DNA of 64,000 nt from Aliidiomarina halalkaliphila (lineage in GTDB: Bacteria; Pseudomonadota; Gammaproteobacteria; Enterobacterales; Alteromonadaceae), in NCBI RefSeq assembly GCF_007096385.1, contig NZ_VJWL01000001.1, forward strand, positions 248,001 through 312,000. Direction: 5' to 3'. This document shows positions 19,168 through 29,071 of this stretch, piece after piece (the stretch's first letter is position 1; every line of letters begins with the position of its first letter). Below the pieces are notes generated by a model that was not told the DNA's origin, ran no database searches, and saw nothing but the letters and a program-made list of their open reading frames with translations. The position numbers and the translations under genes were made by a program.

Positions 19168-20937
19168 GTGAGCAACATCAAAGAATTACAATTTGACGCA
19201 GTCGTTATCGGTGCCGGTGGTGCGGGTATGCGCGCTGCGTTGCAGATTTCTGAAAACGGCATGAGCTGTGCGCTGATGTCGAAAGTATTTCCAACCCGTT
19301 CACACACGGTATCTGCGCAAGGTGGTATCACCGTAGCGCTGGGTAATGCCCATGAAGATAATTGGGAATGGCATATGTTTGATACGGTAAAGGGCTCCGA
19401 CTATATCGGTGACCAAGACGCCATCGAATATATGTGTAAAACCGGTCCAGAAGCGATTTTAGAGCTGGAAAACATGGGTTTACCGTTCTCGCGTTTCGAT
19501 AATGGCAAAGTGTACCAGCGGCCATTTGGTGGCCAGTCGAAAAACTTTGGTGGCGAGCAAGCGGCCCGTACAGCAGCAGCGGCTGACCGCACAGGTCATG
19601 CGTTATTGCATTTGTTGTACCAACAGAACGTAAAAAATAAAACCACAGTGCTATCGGAGTGGTACGCCTTGGATTTGGTGAAAAACCAAGATGGCGTAGT
19701 AACCGGTGTGACCGCACTGGAAATTGAAACCGGTGAGATTTACCACATTCGTGCCAAAGCCGTGGTGCTTGCCACCGGTGGTGCTGGCCGTATTTATGCC
19801 TCAACCACGAACGCGCACATTAATACCGGTGACGGCGTGGGTATGGCATTGCGTGCAGGGGCACCTGTGCAAGATATGGAAATGTGGCAATTCCACCCAA
19901 CCGGCATTGCTGGCGCAGGCTCTCTGGTAACAGAAGGCTGCCGCGGTGAAGGTGGTTACTTGTTGAATAAAGACGGCGAACGCTTTATGGAGCGTTATGC
20001 GCCGAATGCCAAAGACCTCGCAGGTCGTGACGTTGTGGCCCGGGCTATGATGACAGAGATTCGTGAAGGTCGCGGGTGTGAAGGCCCTTGGGGTACCCAC
20101 ATTAAATTAAAACTAGACCATTTGGGGCGTGAAACTCTGGAATCACGTCTGCCGGGCGTCTGTGATTTGGCGAAAACATTTGCTCACGTGGACCCAGCAG
20201 AAGAGCCAGTTCCAGTGATTCCAACCTGTCACTACATGATGGGGGGTATTCCGACTGATGTGAATGGTCAGTGTTTGCAAGTTGACGCCAAAGGCAATGT
20301 GCAACCGATTCAAGGCTTATTTGCCTGTGGTGAGATTGCGTGTGTTTCCGTTCACGGCGCGAATCGCTTAGGTGGTAACTCGCTATTGGATCTGGTGGTA
20401 TTTGGCCGGGCAACTGGTTTGCACTTAGGTGAAGCCTTAGCTGCAACGTCAGAAGCGCGCGCAGCGACGAGCGGCGACGTGGACGCTGCTTTGGCGCGAG
20501 TGAACCGCTGGAACGAAACTCAGAAGGGTGAAGACCCGTATCAAATCCGTAAAGACCTGCAGCAATGTATGCAGCTGAACTTCTCGGTATTCCGTGAAGG
20601 CGAAGCCATGGAGCAGGGCTTAGCGGAATTGCGTGAAATCCGTGAGCGTTTGAAGCATGCGCGTCTCGACGATACCAGTAAAGATTTCAACACCGCACGT
20701 ATTGAGTGTTTAGAGCTGGATAATTTGATGGAAACAGCTTACTCAACCGCAGTATCTGCGAGCTTCCGTCAAGAAAGCCGTGGAGCGCACAGCCGCGCGG
20801 ACTTCCCTGAGCGGGATGATGAGAACTGGTTGTGTCACACGGTGTATCGTCCAGAAGATGAGAGCATGACCACGCGTTCAGTGAACATGGCACCTAAATT
20901 GCGCGAGGCGTTCCCGCCGAAAGCGCGGACGTATTAA
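19168..20937 (+). CDS. sdhA: Succinate dehydrogenase flavoprotein subunit
   Basis: 589 residues, compared with 588 in E. coli. The FAD dinucleotide fold [14 protein letters not shown] is near residue 12; SHTVSAQGG contains the histidine that carries covalent FAD. FHPTGI and the Arg/His substrate residues (HRLGGNSLL is here NRLGGNSLL) follow, with [10 protein letters not shown] near 350. It oxidises succinate to fumarate on the cytoplasmic face of complex II. The start is GTG, immediately after the sdhD stop. Confidence 0.97.
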   Translation: MSNIKELQFDAVVIGAGGAGMRAALQISENGMSCALMSKVFPTRSHTVSAQGGITVALGNAHEDNWEWHMFDTVKGSDYIGDQDAIEYMCKTGPEAILELENMGLPFSRFDNGKVYQRPFGGQSKNFGGEQAARTAAAADRTGHALLHLLYQQNVKNKTTVLSEWYALDLVKNQDGVVTGVTALEIETGEIYHIRAKAVVLATGGAGRIYASTTNAHINTGDGVGMALRAGAPVQDMEMWQFHPTGIAGAGSLVTEGCRGEGGYLLNKDGERFMERYAPNAKDLAGRDVVARAMMTEIREGRGCEGPWGTHIKLKLDHLGRETLESRLPGVCDLAKTFAHVDPAEEPVPVIPTCHYMMGGIPTDVNGQCLQVDAKGNVQPIQGLFACGEIACVSVHGANRLGGNSLLDLVVFGRATGLHLGEALAATSEARAATSGDVDAALARVNRWNETQKGEDPYQIRKDLQQCMQLNFSVFREGEAMEQGLAELREIRERLKHARLDDTSKDFNTARIECLELDNLMETAYSTAVSASFRQESRGAHSRADFPERDDENWLCHTVYRPEDESMTTRSVNMAPKLREAFPPKARTY

Positions 20938-20949
20938 GGGGTTTGTAGG

Positions 20950-21666
20950 ATGAAAAAATTAACGTTTTCGATCTATCGCTACAATCCAGAAGTAGATACC
21001 AAGCCGCGGATGCAGGACTACACACTGGAACTGGACGATAACCAGGACCTGATGGTGCTGGAAGCGCTTATCAAGATTAAAGAAGAGCAGGATCCGAGCT
21101 TATCGTTCCGTCGTTCATGTCGGGAAGGGGTATGTGGCTCAGACGGCTTGAATATGAATGGTAAAAACGGTTTGGCCTGTATCACTAACTTGTCGTCGCT
21201 TAAGTCGAACAAGATTGTGATTCGTCCATTACCGGGGCTGCCGGTGATGCGCGACTTAATTGTCGATATGACCCAGTTCTACAAACAGTACGAAAAAGTG
21301 AAGCCGTTCTTGATCAACGACGACAAAACACCGCCTGCGCGCGAGCGTTTGCAGAGCCCTGAAGATCGGGCCAAGCTTGACGGCTTGTATGAGTGTATTT
21401 TGTGCGCATGTTGTTCAACGTCTTGCCCGTCGTTTTGGTGGAATCCAGACAAGTTCGTTGGTCCTGCAGGCTTACTGCATGCCTACCGATTCTTGGCGGA
21501 CAGCCGCGATACGGCGACCGAAGAACGACTGGATGACCTCGATGACGCCTTTAGCGTATTCCGGTGCCACGGCATCATGAATTGCGTGAATGTGTGTCCG
21601 AAAGGGTTGAATCCAACCAAGGCTATTGGTCACATCAAGTCGATGCTGTTAAGCCGCGCTGTTTAG
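20950..21666 (+). CDS. sdhB: Succinate dehydrogenase iron-sulfur subunit
   Basis: 238 residues, identical to the E. coli length. The [2Fe-2S] cluster cysteines are in CREGVCGSDG and the following LAC; the [4Fe-4S] motif CILCACCSTSCP and the [3Fe-4S] motif CHGIMNCVNVCPKGLNP follow. It passes electrons from SdhA flavin to the membrane quinone site. It is the last gene of sdhCDAB, followed by a strong terminator 43 bases on. A 12-base gap separates it from sdhA. Confidence 0.97.
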   Translation: MKKLTFSIYRYNPEVDTKPRMQDYTLELDDNQDLMVLEALIKIKEEQDPSLSFRRSCREGVCGSDGLNMNGKNGLACITNLSSLKSNKIVIRPLPGLPVMRDLIVDMTQFYKQYEKVKPFLINDDKTPPARERLQSPEDRAKLDGLYECILCACCSTSCPSFWWNPDKFVGPAGLLHAYRFLADSRDTATEERLDDLDDAFSVFRCHGIMNCVNVCPKGLNPTKAIGHIKSMLLSRAV

Positions 21667-21708
21667 CGAAAACAGACGGTTTCTGATATAGTATTGTTCG
21701 AGTTGTAC

Positions 21709-21742
21709 AAATAGCCATCCCGCTACGGATGGCTATTTTTTT
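21709..21742 (+). terminator. Rho-independent terminator between sdhB and sucA
   Basis: AATAGCCATCC and GGATGGCTATT arms with a six-base loop (cgctac), followed by a run of seven T. The long perfect stem and T-tract make it a strong candidate. It lies 70 bases before sucA and would limit read-through from sdhCDAB. Confidence 0.92.
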
Positions 21743-21811
21743 AAAAACAAACGCTAATTATTAACGCGTGCCTGCTGTTTTTCGCAGTCCGAACCAGTGA
21801 AAGGAAAAGCA

Positions 21812-24610
21812 ATGCAAGAAGGCGCAATGCAAGCCTGGATTGAGTCCTCTCCATTTGCGGGAGGAAACGCAGCTTACATCGAAGAGCTGTTTGAGCTATA
21901 TCTCGACGACCCAAGTGCTGTTCCAGCCGAATGGCGCGAATTGTTTGACAGTCTCCCGCAAGGAGCGGTCGATGTTAAACATAGCGAAATTCGTGAACAG
22001 TTCCGAGAGGCTGCCAAACATAAACTGAAGCAAGCCGGCTCCGGCTCGGCCAATACAGAACTGACTGAAAAGCAGGTTCGTGTGCTTCAGCTCATCAACG
22101 CCTATCGCTTCCGCGGCCATCAGCATGCCGCCTTAGACCCGCTCGGTTTATGGAAGCAAGAAACTGTGCCTGATCTCGACCCAGAGTTCCATGGTCTGAG
22201 CAAAGACGACATGGACCTTGAGTTCAACGTGGGCTCGTTAGTGATTGGCAAAGAAACCGCCAAGCTCAAAGACATTCATAAAGCCCTTGATGCCATCTAC
22301 TGTGGGTCTATTGGCGCTGAGTACATGCACATTGTCTCAACCGATGAAAAGCGCTGGATCCAGCAACGCCTTGAGTCGCAGCTTGGGCAGCCAAAGTTCA
22401 GTGCTGAAGAACGCACCCGCATGCTCAAAGAGTTAGTCGCGGCAGATGGTCTTGAGAAATATTTAGGTTCCAAATTCCCCGGCGCGAAGCGTTTCTCTCT
22501 AGAAGGGGGCGATGCGCTTGTCCCTTTAATGAAATCGTTAATTCGCCGAGCCGGTAGCCAAGGTGCCAAGGAAGTTGTGATTGGCATGGCACACCGTGGC
22601 CGTTTAAACCTCTTGATTAACGTGTTGGGTAAACACCCACAAGAGTTATTCGATGAGTTTGCTGGCAAAAATACGACCGACAAAGCGGGTGACGTGAAAT
22701 ATCACATGGGCTTTAGTTCGGACTTTGAAACCGAAGGTGGCAACGTACACCTAGCCTTGGCGTTTAACCCGTCACATCTTGAAATCGTGAATCCGGTGGT
22801 GATGGGCTCAGTGCGTGCGCGAATGGATCGCCGCGGCTGTAAAGACGGCAGCAAAGCATTACCGATTACGATTCATGGGGATGCGGCTATCGCCGGTCAG
22901 GGCGTGGTTCAAGAAACCTTTAACCTGTCGAAGACGCGAGCGTTTGGTGTCGGCGGCAGCGTTCGCATCGTGGTGAATAACCAAGTGGGCTTCACCACGT
23001 CGAAGCAAGAAGACGCACGTTCTACCCAGTACTGTACCGATATTGCAAAAATGGTGCAGGCGCCAATTTTCCACGTAAACGCCGATGATCCAGAAGCCGT
23101 TTTGTTTGTAGCGCAACTTGCTGTGGATTACCGCAATACCTTTAAGCGCGATGTGGTGATCGACCTGGTGTGTTATCGCCGTCACGGTCATAACGAAGCG
23201 GATGAGCCGAATGCAACCCAGCCGCTCATGTATCAGAAGATCAAGAAGCATCCGGTACCTCGGGAAATTTATGCCAAGCGTTTGATCGAAGAGGGTATCG
23301 TTGACGAGGACGCGATTAAGCAGATGGTATCTGATTACCGCGACGCTCTTGATAAAGGTGATTGTGTTGTCGACGAATGGCGGCCAATGAAAGCACATTC
23401 GGTAGATTGGTCACCCTACATTGATAAAGATTGGGACGTTGAATACAACGCCACAATTACCGTGAAAGAGCTGAAGGATTTGGGTGAGAAACTCACCACC
23501 ATGCCTGATGGCTTTAAACTCAATTCACGGGTTGCAAAAGTATATGAAGAGCGCGTGAAGATGACCAAAGGTGAACGCTCCCTCGATTGGGGTATGGCGG
23601 AAACCTTGGCATACGCGTCTTTGGTGAAGCATGGCTATCGAATTCGTATTACCGGGCAAGATTGTGGGCGAGGTACGTTCTTCCATCGTCATGCGGTATT
23701 ACACAATCAAAAAGACGCAGCGACCTTCTTGCCTTTAACCAAGATTGACGAAAAACAAGCGCCTATCGAAATCTACGACTCAGTGTTGTCGGAAGAAGCC
23801 GTAATGGCGTTTGAATATGGATACGCCACTGCAGAACCCAACACCATGGTGATTTGGGAAGCCCAGTTCGGAGATTTTGCCAACGGTGCACAAGTGGTGA
23901 TCGACCAATTCTTAAGCTCGGGAGAGCAAAAGTGGGGTCGTTTGTGTGGTTTAACCTTGTTGTTACCGCACGGCTATGAAGGACAAGGCCCAGAGCACAG
24001 CTCGGCACGTTTAGAGCGTTTCTTGCAATTGTCTGCGGATCATAACTGGTCGGTGTGTGTACCTAGTACGCCGGCGCAGGTGTTTAATATGATTCGTCGT
24101 CAGCAATTACGCCCAGTGCGTCGTCCGCTAATCGTGATGACGCCGAAGTCGTTGTTGCGACATGCGGATGCGGTTTCTACCCTAGAAGAGTTGGCAGAGT
24201 CTAAATTCCACAACGTGATTGGAGAAATCGATAAGGTTAATCCGAAAAAAGTAAAACGTGTGGTGTTCTGTAGTGGTAAAGTCTACTACGATTTGCTGGC
24301 GGCTCGCCGCGAGCGTGAATTGGATAACATTGCGATTATTCGCATTGAGCAGTTGTATCCGTTCCCCCATGACGAAATGGCCGAAGTGCTGAAAGACTAT
24401 AAGCACGTGAAGGATTTTGTTTGGTGTCAGGAAGAACCGCAGAATCAGGGTGCTTGGTATTGCAGCCAACATCATTTCCACGCGGCAATTCCGGATGGTG
24501 CGAAGTTGACCTATGCAGGTCGTGCGGCATCAGCATCACCGGCAGTGGGATATGCATCCGTGCATAAGGAACAGCAAGAGAAACTCGTGAACGAAGCACT
24601 CAGTATTTAA
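21812..24610 (+). CDS. sucA: 2-oxoglutarate dehydrogenase E1 component
   Basis: 932 residues (E. coli 933). The N-terminal helix (WIESSPFAGGNAAYIEELFE) that docks onto E2 is present. TPP-domain blocks include MAHRGRLNLLINVLGK, GDAAIAGQGVVQET, NNQVGFTTS and CYRRHGHNEADEP. It decarboxylates 2-oxoglutarate and transfers the succinyl group to the SucB lipoyl domain. The ATG at 21812 has AAGGA six bases upstream; a GTG five codons earlier would place that site inside the gene. sucB follows after 16 bases. Confidence 0.97.
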   Translation: MQEGAMQAWIESSPFAGGNAAYIEELFELYLDDPSAVPAEWRELFDSLPQGAVDVKHSEIREQFREAAKHKLKQAGSGSANTELTEKQVRVLQLINAYRFRGHQHAALDPLGLWKQETVPDLDPEFHGLSKDDMDLEFNVGSLVIGKETAKLKDIHKALDAIYCGSIGAEYMHIVSTDEKRWIQQRLESQLGQPKFSAEERTRMLKELVAADGLEKYLGSKFPGAKRFSLEGGDALVPLMKSLIRRAGSQGAKEVVIGMAHRGRLNLLINVLGKHPQELFDEFAGKNTTDKAGDVKYHMGFSSDFETEGGNVHLALAFNPSHLEIVNPVVMGSVRARMDRRGCKDGSKALPITIHGDAAIAGQGVVQETFNLSKTRAFGVGGSVRIVVNNQVGFTTSKQEDARSTQYCTDIAKMVQAPIFHVNADDPEAVLFVAQLAVDYRNTFKRDVVIDLVCYRRHGHNEADEPNATQPLMYQKIKKHPVPREIYAKRLIEEGIVDEDAIKQMVSDYRDALDKGDCVVDEWRPMKAHSVDWSPYIDKDWDVEYNATITVKELKDLGEKLTTMPDGFKLNSRVAKVYEERVKMTKGERSLDWGMAETLAYASLVKHGYRIRITGQDCGRGTFFHRHAVLHNQKDAATFLPLTKIDEKQAPIEIYDSVLSEEAVMAFEYGYATAEPNTMVIWEAQFGDFANGAQVVIDQFLSSGEQKWGRLCGLTLLLPHGYEGQGPEHSSARLERFLQLSADHNWSVCVPSTPAQVFNMIRRQQLRPVRRPLIVMTPKSLLRHADAVSTLEELAESKFHNVIGEIDKVNPKKVKRVVFCSGKVYYDLLAARRERELDNIAIIRIEQLYPFPHDEMAEVLKDYKHVKDFVWCQEEPQNQGAWYCSQHHFHAAIPDGAKLTYAGRAASASPAVGYASVHKEQQEKLVNEALSI

Positions 24611-24626
24611 CAGGTGAGACTAAATC

Positions 24627-26246
24627 ATGGCGATTGAAATCAAAGTACCCGAATTACCAGAATCCGTAGCGGACGGAACTATTGCAACTTGGCATGTCAA
24701 GGAAGGCGATACTGTAAGCCGTGACCAAAACCTGGTGGATATCGAAACCGATAAAGTTGTGCTTGAAGTGGTTGCTGAGTCAGACGGCGTGGTTGGTAAG
24801 ATCAGCGCGCAAGAAGGCGACACAGTGAAAAGCCAAGAAGTGATCGGCAGTATTGAAGAAGGCGAAGGTGGCTCTGATAAGAAAGCGAAGAGCGACGATA
24901 GCGACAAGAAAGATGATGCCGATAAGAAAGACAAAGACGCCAAAAAGGATGACGGCGATAAAAAGGCATCTGAGAAGAAAGACGAGAAGAAATCAAACTC
25001 GTCAGAGGGTAGTTCGGAAGCATCTGGTGAAACGATCGAAGTCACTGTACCTGAGTTACCTGAGTCGGTCTCGGAAGCGACTATTGCAACTTGGCACGTG
25101 AAAGCAGGTGAAAAAGTAACCCGCGATCAAAACTTGGTGGATATCGAAACCGACAAAGTTGTGCTGGAAGTGGTTGCAGAAGCTGACGGTGTATTGGCTG
25201 AAATTATCCACGACGAAGGCGCCAACGTGGGTGCAAAAGAAGTGATCGGCAAAATCACAAAAGGTGGTTCTCCATCGGTCACTCCTAGCGACAGCGATGA
25301 TGATGCCGACGACGCAGATAGCGATGATAGCAGTGATTCCGACAAGAACTCTGATGCCGTGAGTCCGTCTGTACGTCGTTTATTGGCAGAGCATGATTTG
25401 TCCGCCAGCAGCGTGAAGGGCACGGGCAAAGATGGTCGTATTACCAAAGAAGATGTGGAGAAACACGTGAAGTCTGCCGGTGAGAAAAAATCGGAAAGCA
25501 AATCAGAATCCAAGCCAGCAAGCAGCCAACCAGCGGTGAGCGGCGATCGCACGCAAAAACGTGTGGCGATGACACGTTTGCGGAAAACGATTGCCAAGCG
25601 ATTGCTCGAAGCAAAGAATTCAACGGCTATGTTAACGACGTTCAACGAAGTGAACATGAAGCCGATTATGGATCTGCGTAAAACCTATCAGAAGGAATTC
25701 GAAGACCGTCACGGGATTCGTCTTGGTTTTATGTCGTTCTATGTAAAAGCGGTTGTGGAAGCGTTGAAGCGCTTCCCAGAAGTGAATGCGTCTATTGATG
25801 GCGATGATATCGTGTACCACAACTACTTTGATGTCAGCATCGCGGTATCTACCCCACGTGGGTTGGTGACGCCGGTGTTGCGTGATTGCGACAAACTAAG
25901 CTTGGCGGAAATCGAGCAAGGTATTCGTGATTTAGCCATCAAAGGCCGTGATGGCAAGTTAACCCTAGATGAAATGCAGGGCGGAAACTTCACTATCACG
26001 AACGGCGGTGTGTTTGGTTCGTTGTTATCGACACCTATCCTGAACCCACCACAAAGTGCCATTTTGGGCATGCACAAGATTCAAGATCGCCCTATGGCGG
26101 TTGATGGCAAAGTTGAAATCTTGCCAATGATGTATCTTGCACTGTCCTACGATCACCGCATTGTCGACGGTAAAGAGTCGGTCGGCTTCTTGGTGACTGT
26201 GAAGAACTTGCTGGAAGATCCACAGCGTCTATTGCTGGACATCTAA
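24627..26246 (+). CDS. sucB: Dihydrolipoyl succinyltransferase (E2) with two lipoyl domains
   Basis: 539 residues against about 405 in E. coli. Two lipoyl domains are present: residues 1-78 (DIETDKVVL, Lys43) and 135-212 (same motif, Lys177). They are joined by a linker of about 55 residues made almost only of Asp, Lys, Ser, Glu and Gly, and a second acidic Ser/Asp linker (215-245) follows. The E3-binding domain is at 246-281 ([13 protein letters not shown]) and the catalytic domain at about 310-539, with His510 and Asp514 in YDHRIVDG. It forms the 24-mer core of 2-oxoglutarate dehydrogenase. The usual Ala/Pro linkers are replaced by highly charged ones. No lpd (E3) gene is in the window. Confidence 0.96.
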   Translation: MAIEIKVPELPESVADGTIATWHVKEGDTVSRDQNLVDIETDKVVLEVVAESDGVVGKISAQEGDTVKSQEVIGSIEEGEGGSDKKAKSDDSDKKDDADKKDKDAKKDDGDKKASEKKDEKKSNSSEGSSEASGETIEVTVPELPESVSEATIATWHVKAGEKVTRDQNLVDIETDKVVLEVVAEADGVLAEIIHDEGANVGAKEVIGKITKGGSPSVTPSDSDDDADDADSDDSSDSDKNSDAVSPSVRRLLAEHDLSASSVKGTGKDGRITKEDVEKHVKSAGEKKSESKSESKPASSQPAVSGDRTQKRVAMTRLRKTIAKRLLEAKNSTAMLTTFNEVNMKPIMDLRKTYQKEFEDRHGIRLGFMSFYVKAVVEALKRFPEVNASIDGDDIVYHNYFDVSIAVSTPRGLVTPVLRDCDKLSLAEIEQGIRDLAIKGRDGKLTLDEMQGGNFTITNGGVFGSLLSTPILNPPQSAILGMHKIQDRPMAVDGKVEILPMMYLALSYDHRIVDGKESVGFLVTVKNLLEDPQRLLLDI

Positions 26247-26281
26247 TAGCACGAAAGGCGGCAGCGAATTCAACGCTGCCG

Positions 26282-26311
26282 CTGTCATTTGCGCGGTAAA
26301 ACACGTATAAT
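26282..26311 (+). promoter_or_regulatory. Candidate promoter for sucCD
   Basis: A perfect -10 TATAAT (26306-26311) lies 70 bases before sucC, with CTGTCA 18 bases upstream as a weak -35. It falls in the 134-base sucB-sucC gap. Just before it is GGCAGCG...CGCTGCC (about 26260-26282), a stem without a T-tract. Confidence 0.6.
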
Positions 26312-26330
26312 CCCGCGCGAAAATTCGGGT

Positions 26331-26349
26331 AAGCAGCCGTCGGCTGCTT
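26331..26349 (+). promoter_or_regulatory. Hairpin in the presumed sucC 5' leader
   Basis: AAGCAGCC and GGCTGCTT arms with a three-base loop, followed by tcgtttt. It starts about 20 bases after the TATAAT, so would be at the very 5' end of a transcript from that promoter. It could be a weak terminator for read-through from sucB, an attenuator or a 5' stabilising stem. Confidence 0.6.
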
Positions 26350-26380
26350 TCGTTTTGAATGAACAAACGGAAAAAGCATC

Positions 26381-27547
26381 ATGAATTTGCATGAGTATCA
26401 AGCAAAACAGCTTTTCAGAGAGTTCGGCTTGCCAGTATCAGAAGGCTTTGCTGTAGACACTCCTGAAGAAGCTGTCGAAGCGGCCAAGAAAATTGGCGGC
26501 GACAAGTGGGTTGTTAAATGTCAGGTACACGCTGGCGGCCGTGGTAAAGCGGGCGGCGTGAAGCTGGTAAGCAGCCACGATGAAGTACGTGCATTCGCTG
26601 AGCACTGGGTAGGTAAGAACCTAGTGACTTATCAAACAGACGCTAACGGTCAGCCAGTTGCAAAAATCTTAGTTGAAAGCTGCACAGATATCGCTCAAGA
26701 ATTGTATCTAGGTGCTGTTGTAGACCGTGCGACCCGTAAAATTGTTTTCATGGCATCAACTGAAGGTGGTGTGGAAATCGAGAAAGTTGCGGAAGAAACG
26801 CCTGAGAAGATCCTCAAAGCGATTATCGATCCAACGGTAGGCCCACAGCCTTTCCAAGGTCGCGATTTAGCCTTCCAACTGGGCCTTAACCCGGAGCAAG
26901 TGAAGCAATTCACGAAGATCTTCTTAGGTTTGGCGAAGATGTTCGAGCAGTATGATTTCGCACTGCTAGAAATCAATCCATTAGTGATCACCGACGAAGG
27001 CAATCTGCATTGCTTGGATGGCAAAATTAACATCGATAGCAACGCGATGTACCGCCAACCAAAAATCAAAGAAATGCATGATCCGTCTCAAGAAGATGCC
27101 CGTGAAGCCCACGCCGCTAAGTTTGAATTAAACTACGTAGCGCTTGATGGCAATATCGGCTGCATGGTGAATGGTGCTGGTTTAGCCATGGGTACCATGG
27201 ATATCGTGAAGTTGAGCGGCGGTGAGCCAGCGAACTTCCTTGATGTCGGTGGTGGTGCAACTAAAGAGCGCGTTTCTGAAGCCTTCAAAATCATTTTGTC
27301 TGACGACAAAGTAAAGGCCGTATTTGTGAACATTTTCGGTGGTATCGTGCGTTGTGACATGATCGCTGAAGGAATCATCGGTGCCGTTGAAGAAGTAGGC
27401 GTGAAAGTGCCTGTCGTTGTTCGTCTTGAAGGGAACAACGCAGAACTTGGTACACAGAAATTAGCTGAAAGCGGCTTGAACATCGAAGCGGCTACCAGTT
27501 TGACTGACGCAGCTCAGAAAGTTGTTGCTGCAGCGGGAGGTCAATAA
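26381..27547 (+). CDS. sucC: Succinyl-CoA synthetase (ADP-forming) beta subunit
   Basis: 388 residues, as in E. coli. N-terminal ATP-grasp domain begins [36 protein letters not shown] is the nucleotide-binding loop. EINPLVI and [18 protein letters not shown] follow, with the C-terminal ligase domain ([16 protein letters not shown]). It makes ATP/GTP from succinyl-CoA together with SucD. It has its own candidate promoter. The last base of its stop codon is the first base of sucD. Confidence 0.97.
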   Translation: MNLHEYQAKQLFREFGLPVSEGFAVDTPEEAVEAAKKIGGDKWVVKCQVHAGGRGKAGGVKLVSSHDEVRAFAEHWVGKNLVTYQTDANGQPVAKILVESCTDIAQELYLGAVVDRATRKIVFMASTEGGVEIEKVAEETPEKILKAIIDPTVGPQPFQGRDLAFQLGLNPEQVKQFTKIFLGLAKMFEQYDFALLEINPLVITDEGNLHCLDGKINIDSNAMYRQPKIKEMHDPSQEDAREAHAAKFELNYVALDGNIGCMVNGAGLAMGTMDIVKLSGGEPANFLDVGGGATKERVSEAFKIILSDDKVKAVFVNIFGGIVRCDMIAEGIIGAVEEVGVKVPVVVRLEGNNAELGTQKLAESGLNIEAATSLTDAAQKVVAAAGGQ

Positions 27548-28419
27548 TGTCTATTTTGATCGATAAGAATACAAAAGTTATCTGCCAAGGTTTCACTGGC
27601 GGACAAGGTACCTTCCACTCTGAGCAAGCGATTGCTTATGGCACGCAAATGGTGGGCGGTGTGACGCCTGGTAAAGGCGGTCAAACGCACCTCGGCTTAC
27701 CCGTATTCAATACGGTAAAAGAAGCCGTTGCGAAAACTGGTGCCACTGCATCAGTGATTTACGTACCTGCACCTTTCTGTAAAGACTCGATTATCGAAGC
27801 GGCAGACGCTGGCATCGAATTGATCGTGTGTATCACTGAAGGTATCCCTACGCTGGATATGCTGTATGTAAAAGAATACCTTACGCACAAAGGCGTGCGC
27901 ATGATTGGTCCTAACTGCCCGGGCGTGATCACGCCAGGTGAATGTAAGATCGGTATTATGCCAGGCCACATTCATAAGCCAGGTAAAGTAGGCATCGTGT
28001 CTCGTTCTGGTACATTGACTTATGAAGCTGTGAAGCAAACCACAGATGAAGGTTTCGGCCAGTCTACCTGTGTAGGTATCGGCGGCGACCCAATCCCAGG
28101 TTCAAACTTTATCGATATCCTTGAGATGTTCGAGAAAGATCCGAAGACTGAAGCCATCGTGATGATCGGTGAAATCGGCGGTACTGCGGAAGAAGAAGCA
28201 GCGGAGTTCATTAAGAATAACGTGACTAAGCCTGTCGTTTCTTACATCGCGGGTGTGACTGCACCTCCAGGTAAGCGTATGGGCCATGCCGGTGCGATTA
28301 TCTCTGGTGGTAAAGGTACTGCAGACGAGAAATTTGCAGCGCTTGAAGCCGCAGGTGTGAAAACCGTACGTAGCCTTGCGGATATCGGCAAAGCATTGCG
28401 TGAGAAGACAGGTTGGTAA
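27547..28419 (+). CDS. sucD: Succinyl-CoA synthetase (ADP-forming) alpha subunit
   Basis: 290 residues (E. coli 289). The CoA-binding Rossmann region begins [19 protein letters not shown]. The phosphohistidine is in [18 protein letters not shown] near residue 247. It forms the alpha2beta2 enzyme with SucC and carries the phosphorylated His intermediate. The TAATG overlap with sucC indicates coupled translation. A terminator follows within 30 bases. Confidence 0.97.
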   Translation: MSILIDKNTKVICQGFTGGQGTFHSEQAIAYGTQMVGGVTPGKGGQTHLGLPVFNTVKEAVAKTGATASVIYVPAPFCKDSIIEAADAGIELIVCITEGIPTLDMLYVKEYLTHKGVRMIGPNCPGVITPGECKIGIMPGHIHKPGKVGIVSRSGTLTYEAVKQTTDEGFGQSTCVGIGGDPIPGSNFIDILEMFEKDPKTEAIVMIGEIGGTAEEEAAEFIKNNVTKPVVSYIAGVTAPPGKRMGHAGAIISGGKGTADEKFAALEAAGVKTVRSLADIGKALREKTGW

Positions 28420-28448
28420 TCACCAGCTAAATTGTCTTAAGTACATAA

Positions 28449-28478
28449 AAACGGCCCTCTTTGAGGGCCGTTTTTTTT
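28449..28478 (+). terminator. Rho-independent terminator after sucD
   Basis: AACGGCCCTC and GAGGGCCGTT arms with a three-base loop, followed by eight T. It closes the sucCD transcript before repeat cluster B. Confidence 0.95.
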
Positions 28479-28540
28479 GCGTAACTGCTTATGACGAGCT
28501 TGTACCTGATGCGCCGCATTGGCCCGGGGCCGGTTCAAGG

Positions 28541-28650
28541 CCCAGAGGCAGAGTTGGCCTCGTGAGGGACGCCGTGAATGCATCCATGCAGGCTTGGCTG
28601 TCGCATCCCTGCGACAGACACCCTCACGAGGCCAATCTCTCGCCCTGGAC
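28541..28650 (-). repeat. Composite palindromic repeat, type 1 (unit B1)
   Basis: Outer arms TGGCCTCGTGAGGG and CCCTCACGAGGCCA form a long perfect stem. On the minus strand the inner hairpins are CTGTCGCA-GGGA-TGCGACAG and TGCA-TGGA-TGCA. Compared with A2 and C2, the first hairpin has one base pair changed on both sides (C-G to T-A), a compensating change. Confidence 0.9.
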
Positions 28651-28690
28651 CAGGGTACCCAACGCACCGCGCTGGTCCGGGGCGGATTCA

Positions 28691-28815
28691 AGGCTCGGCG
28701 CTGGGAAAGCCCCATGGGGGACGCCGTGGATATGTCCCTATAGGCTTGGGCGCGGCATCCCTGCCGCGCACACCCCCACGTGACTTATCCCACCGCCGCG
28801 CCAGACCGACCTCAG
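28691..28815 (-). repeat. Composite palindromic repeat, type 2 (unit B2)
   Basis: Arms GGCGCTGGGA and TCCCACCGCC, then TGGGGG and CCCCCA. Minus-strand inner hairpin GCGCGGCA-GGGA-TGCCGCGC. The second hairpin reads TATA-GGGA-CATA with one mismatch. Nearly identical to B4, from which it differs by a few bases, as expected for a recent tandem duplication. Confidence 0.88.
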
Positions 28816-28856
28816 TCGTACCCGACTCGCCGCATTGGCCCGGGGCCGGTTCAAGG

Positions 28857-28883
28857 CCCAGAGGCCAATCTCTCGCCCTGGAC
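28857..28883 (-). repeat. Remnant of a type 1 unit with its palindrome deleted (unit B3)
   Basis: The left flank CCCAGAGGC joins directly to CAATCTCTCGCCCTGG. Compared with B1 this removes 83 bases lying between two GAGGC copies (28545-28549 and 28628-28632). The flanks on both sides match B1. Confidence 0.88.
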
Positions 28884-28923
28884 CAGGGTACCCAACGCAC
28901 CGCGCTGGTCCGGGGCGGATTCA

Positions 28924-29048
28924 AGGCTCGGCGCTGGGAAAGCCCCGTGGGGGAGGCCGTGGATATGTCCCTATAGGCTTGGGCGCGGCATCCCTGCCGC
29001 GCACACCCCCACGTGACTTCTCCCACCACCGCGCCAGACCGACCTCAG
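28924..29048 (-). repeat. Composite palindromic repeat, type 2 (unit B4)
   Basis: Same plan and almost the same sequence as B2, 233 bases further on. It ends about 24 bases from the stop codon of the lipoprotein gene at 29072, so it would lie in that gene's 3' untranslated region, in the GGGA-loop orientation. Confidence 0.88.
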
Positions 29049-29071
29049 TCGCACCCAAGGCACCGCGTTAA

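Noticed and set aside
22859-23398. 179-codon open frame antisense to sucA
   Set aside because: Lies wholly inside a full-length conserved gene and has the look of a shadow frame; no family motif.
25127-25657. 176-codon antisense frame in sucB
   Set aside because: Ser-rich reading of the sucB charged linker on the opposite strand; low complexity and no ribosome site.
28376-29071. Several overlapping open frames of 70-135 codons on both strands in cluster B
   Set aside because: They translate the palindromic repeats, occur in both strands, lack ribosome sites and repeat the same peptide fragments at clusters A and C. They are repeat artefacts, not genes.
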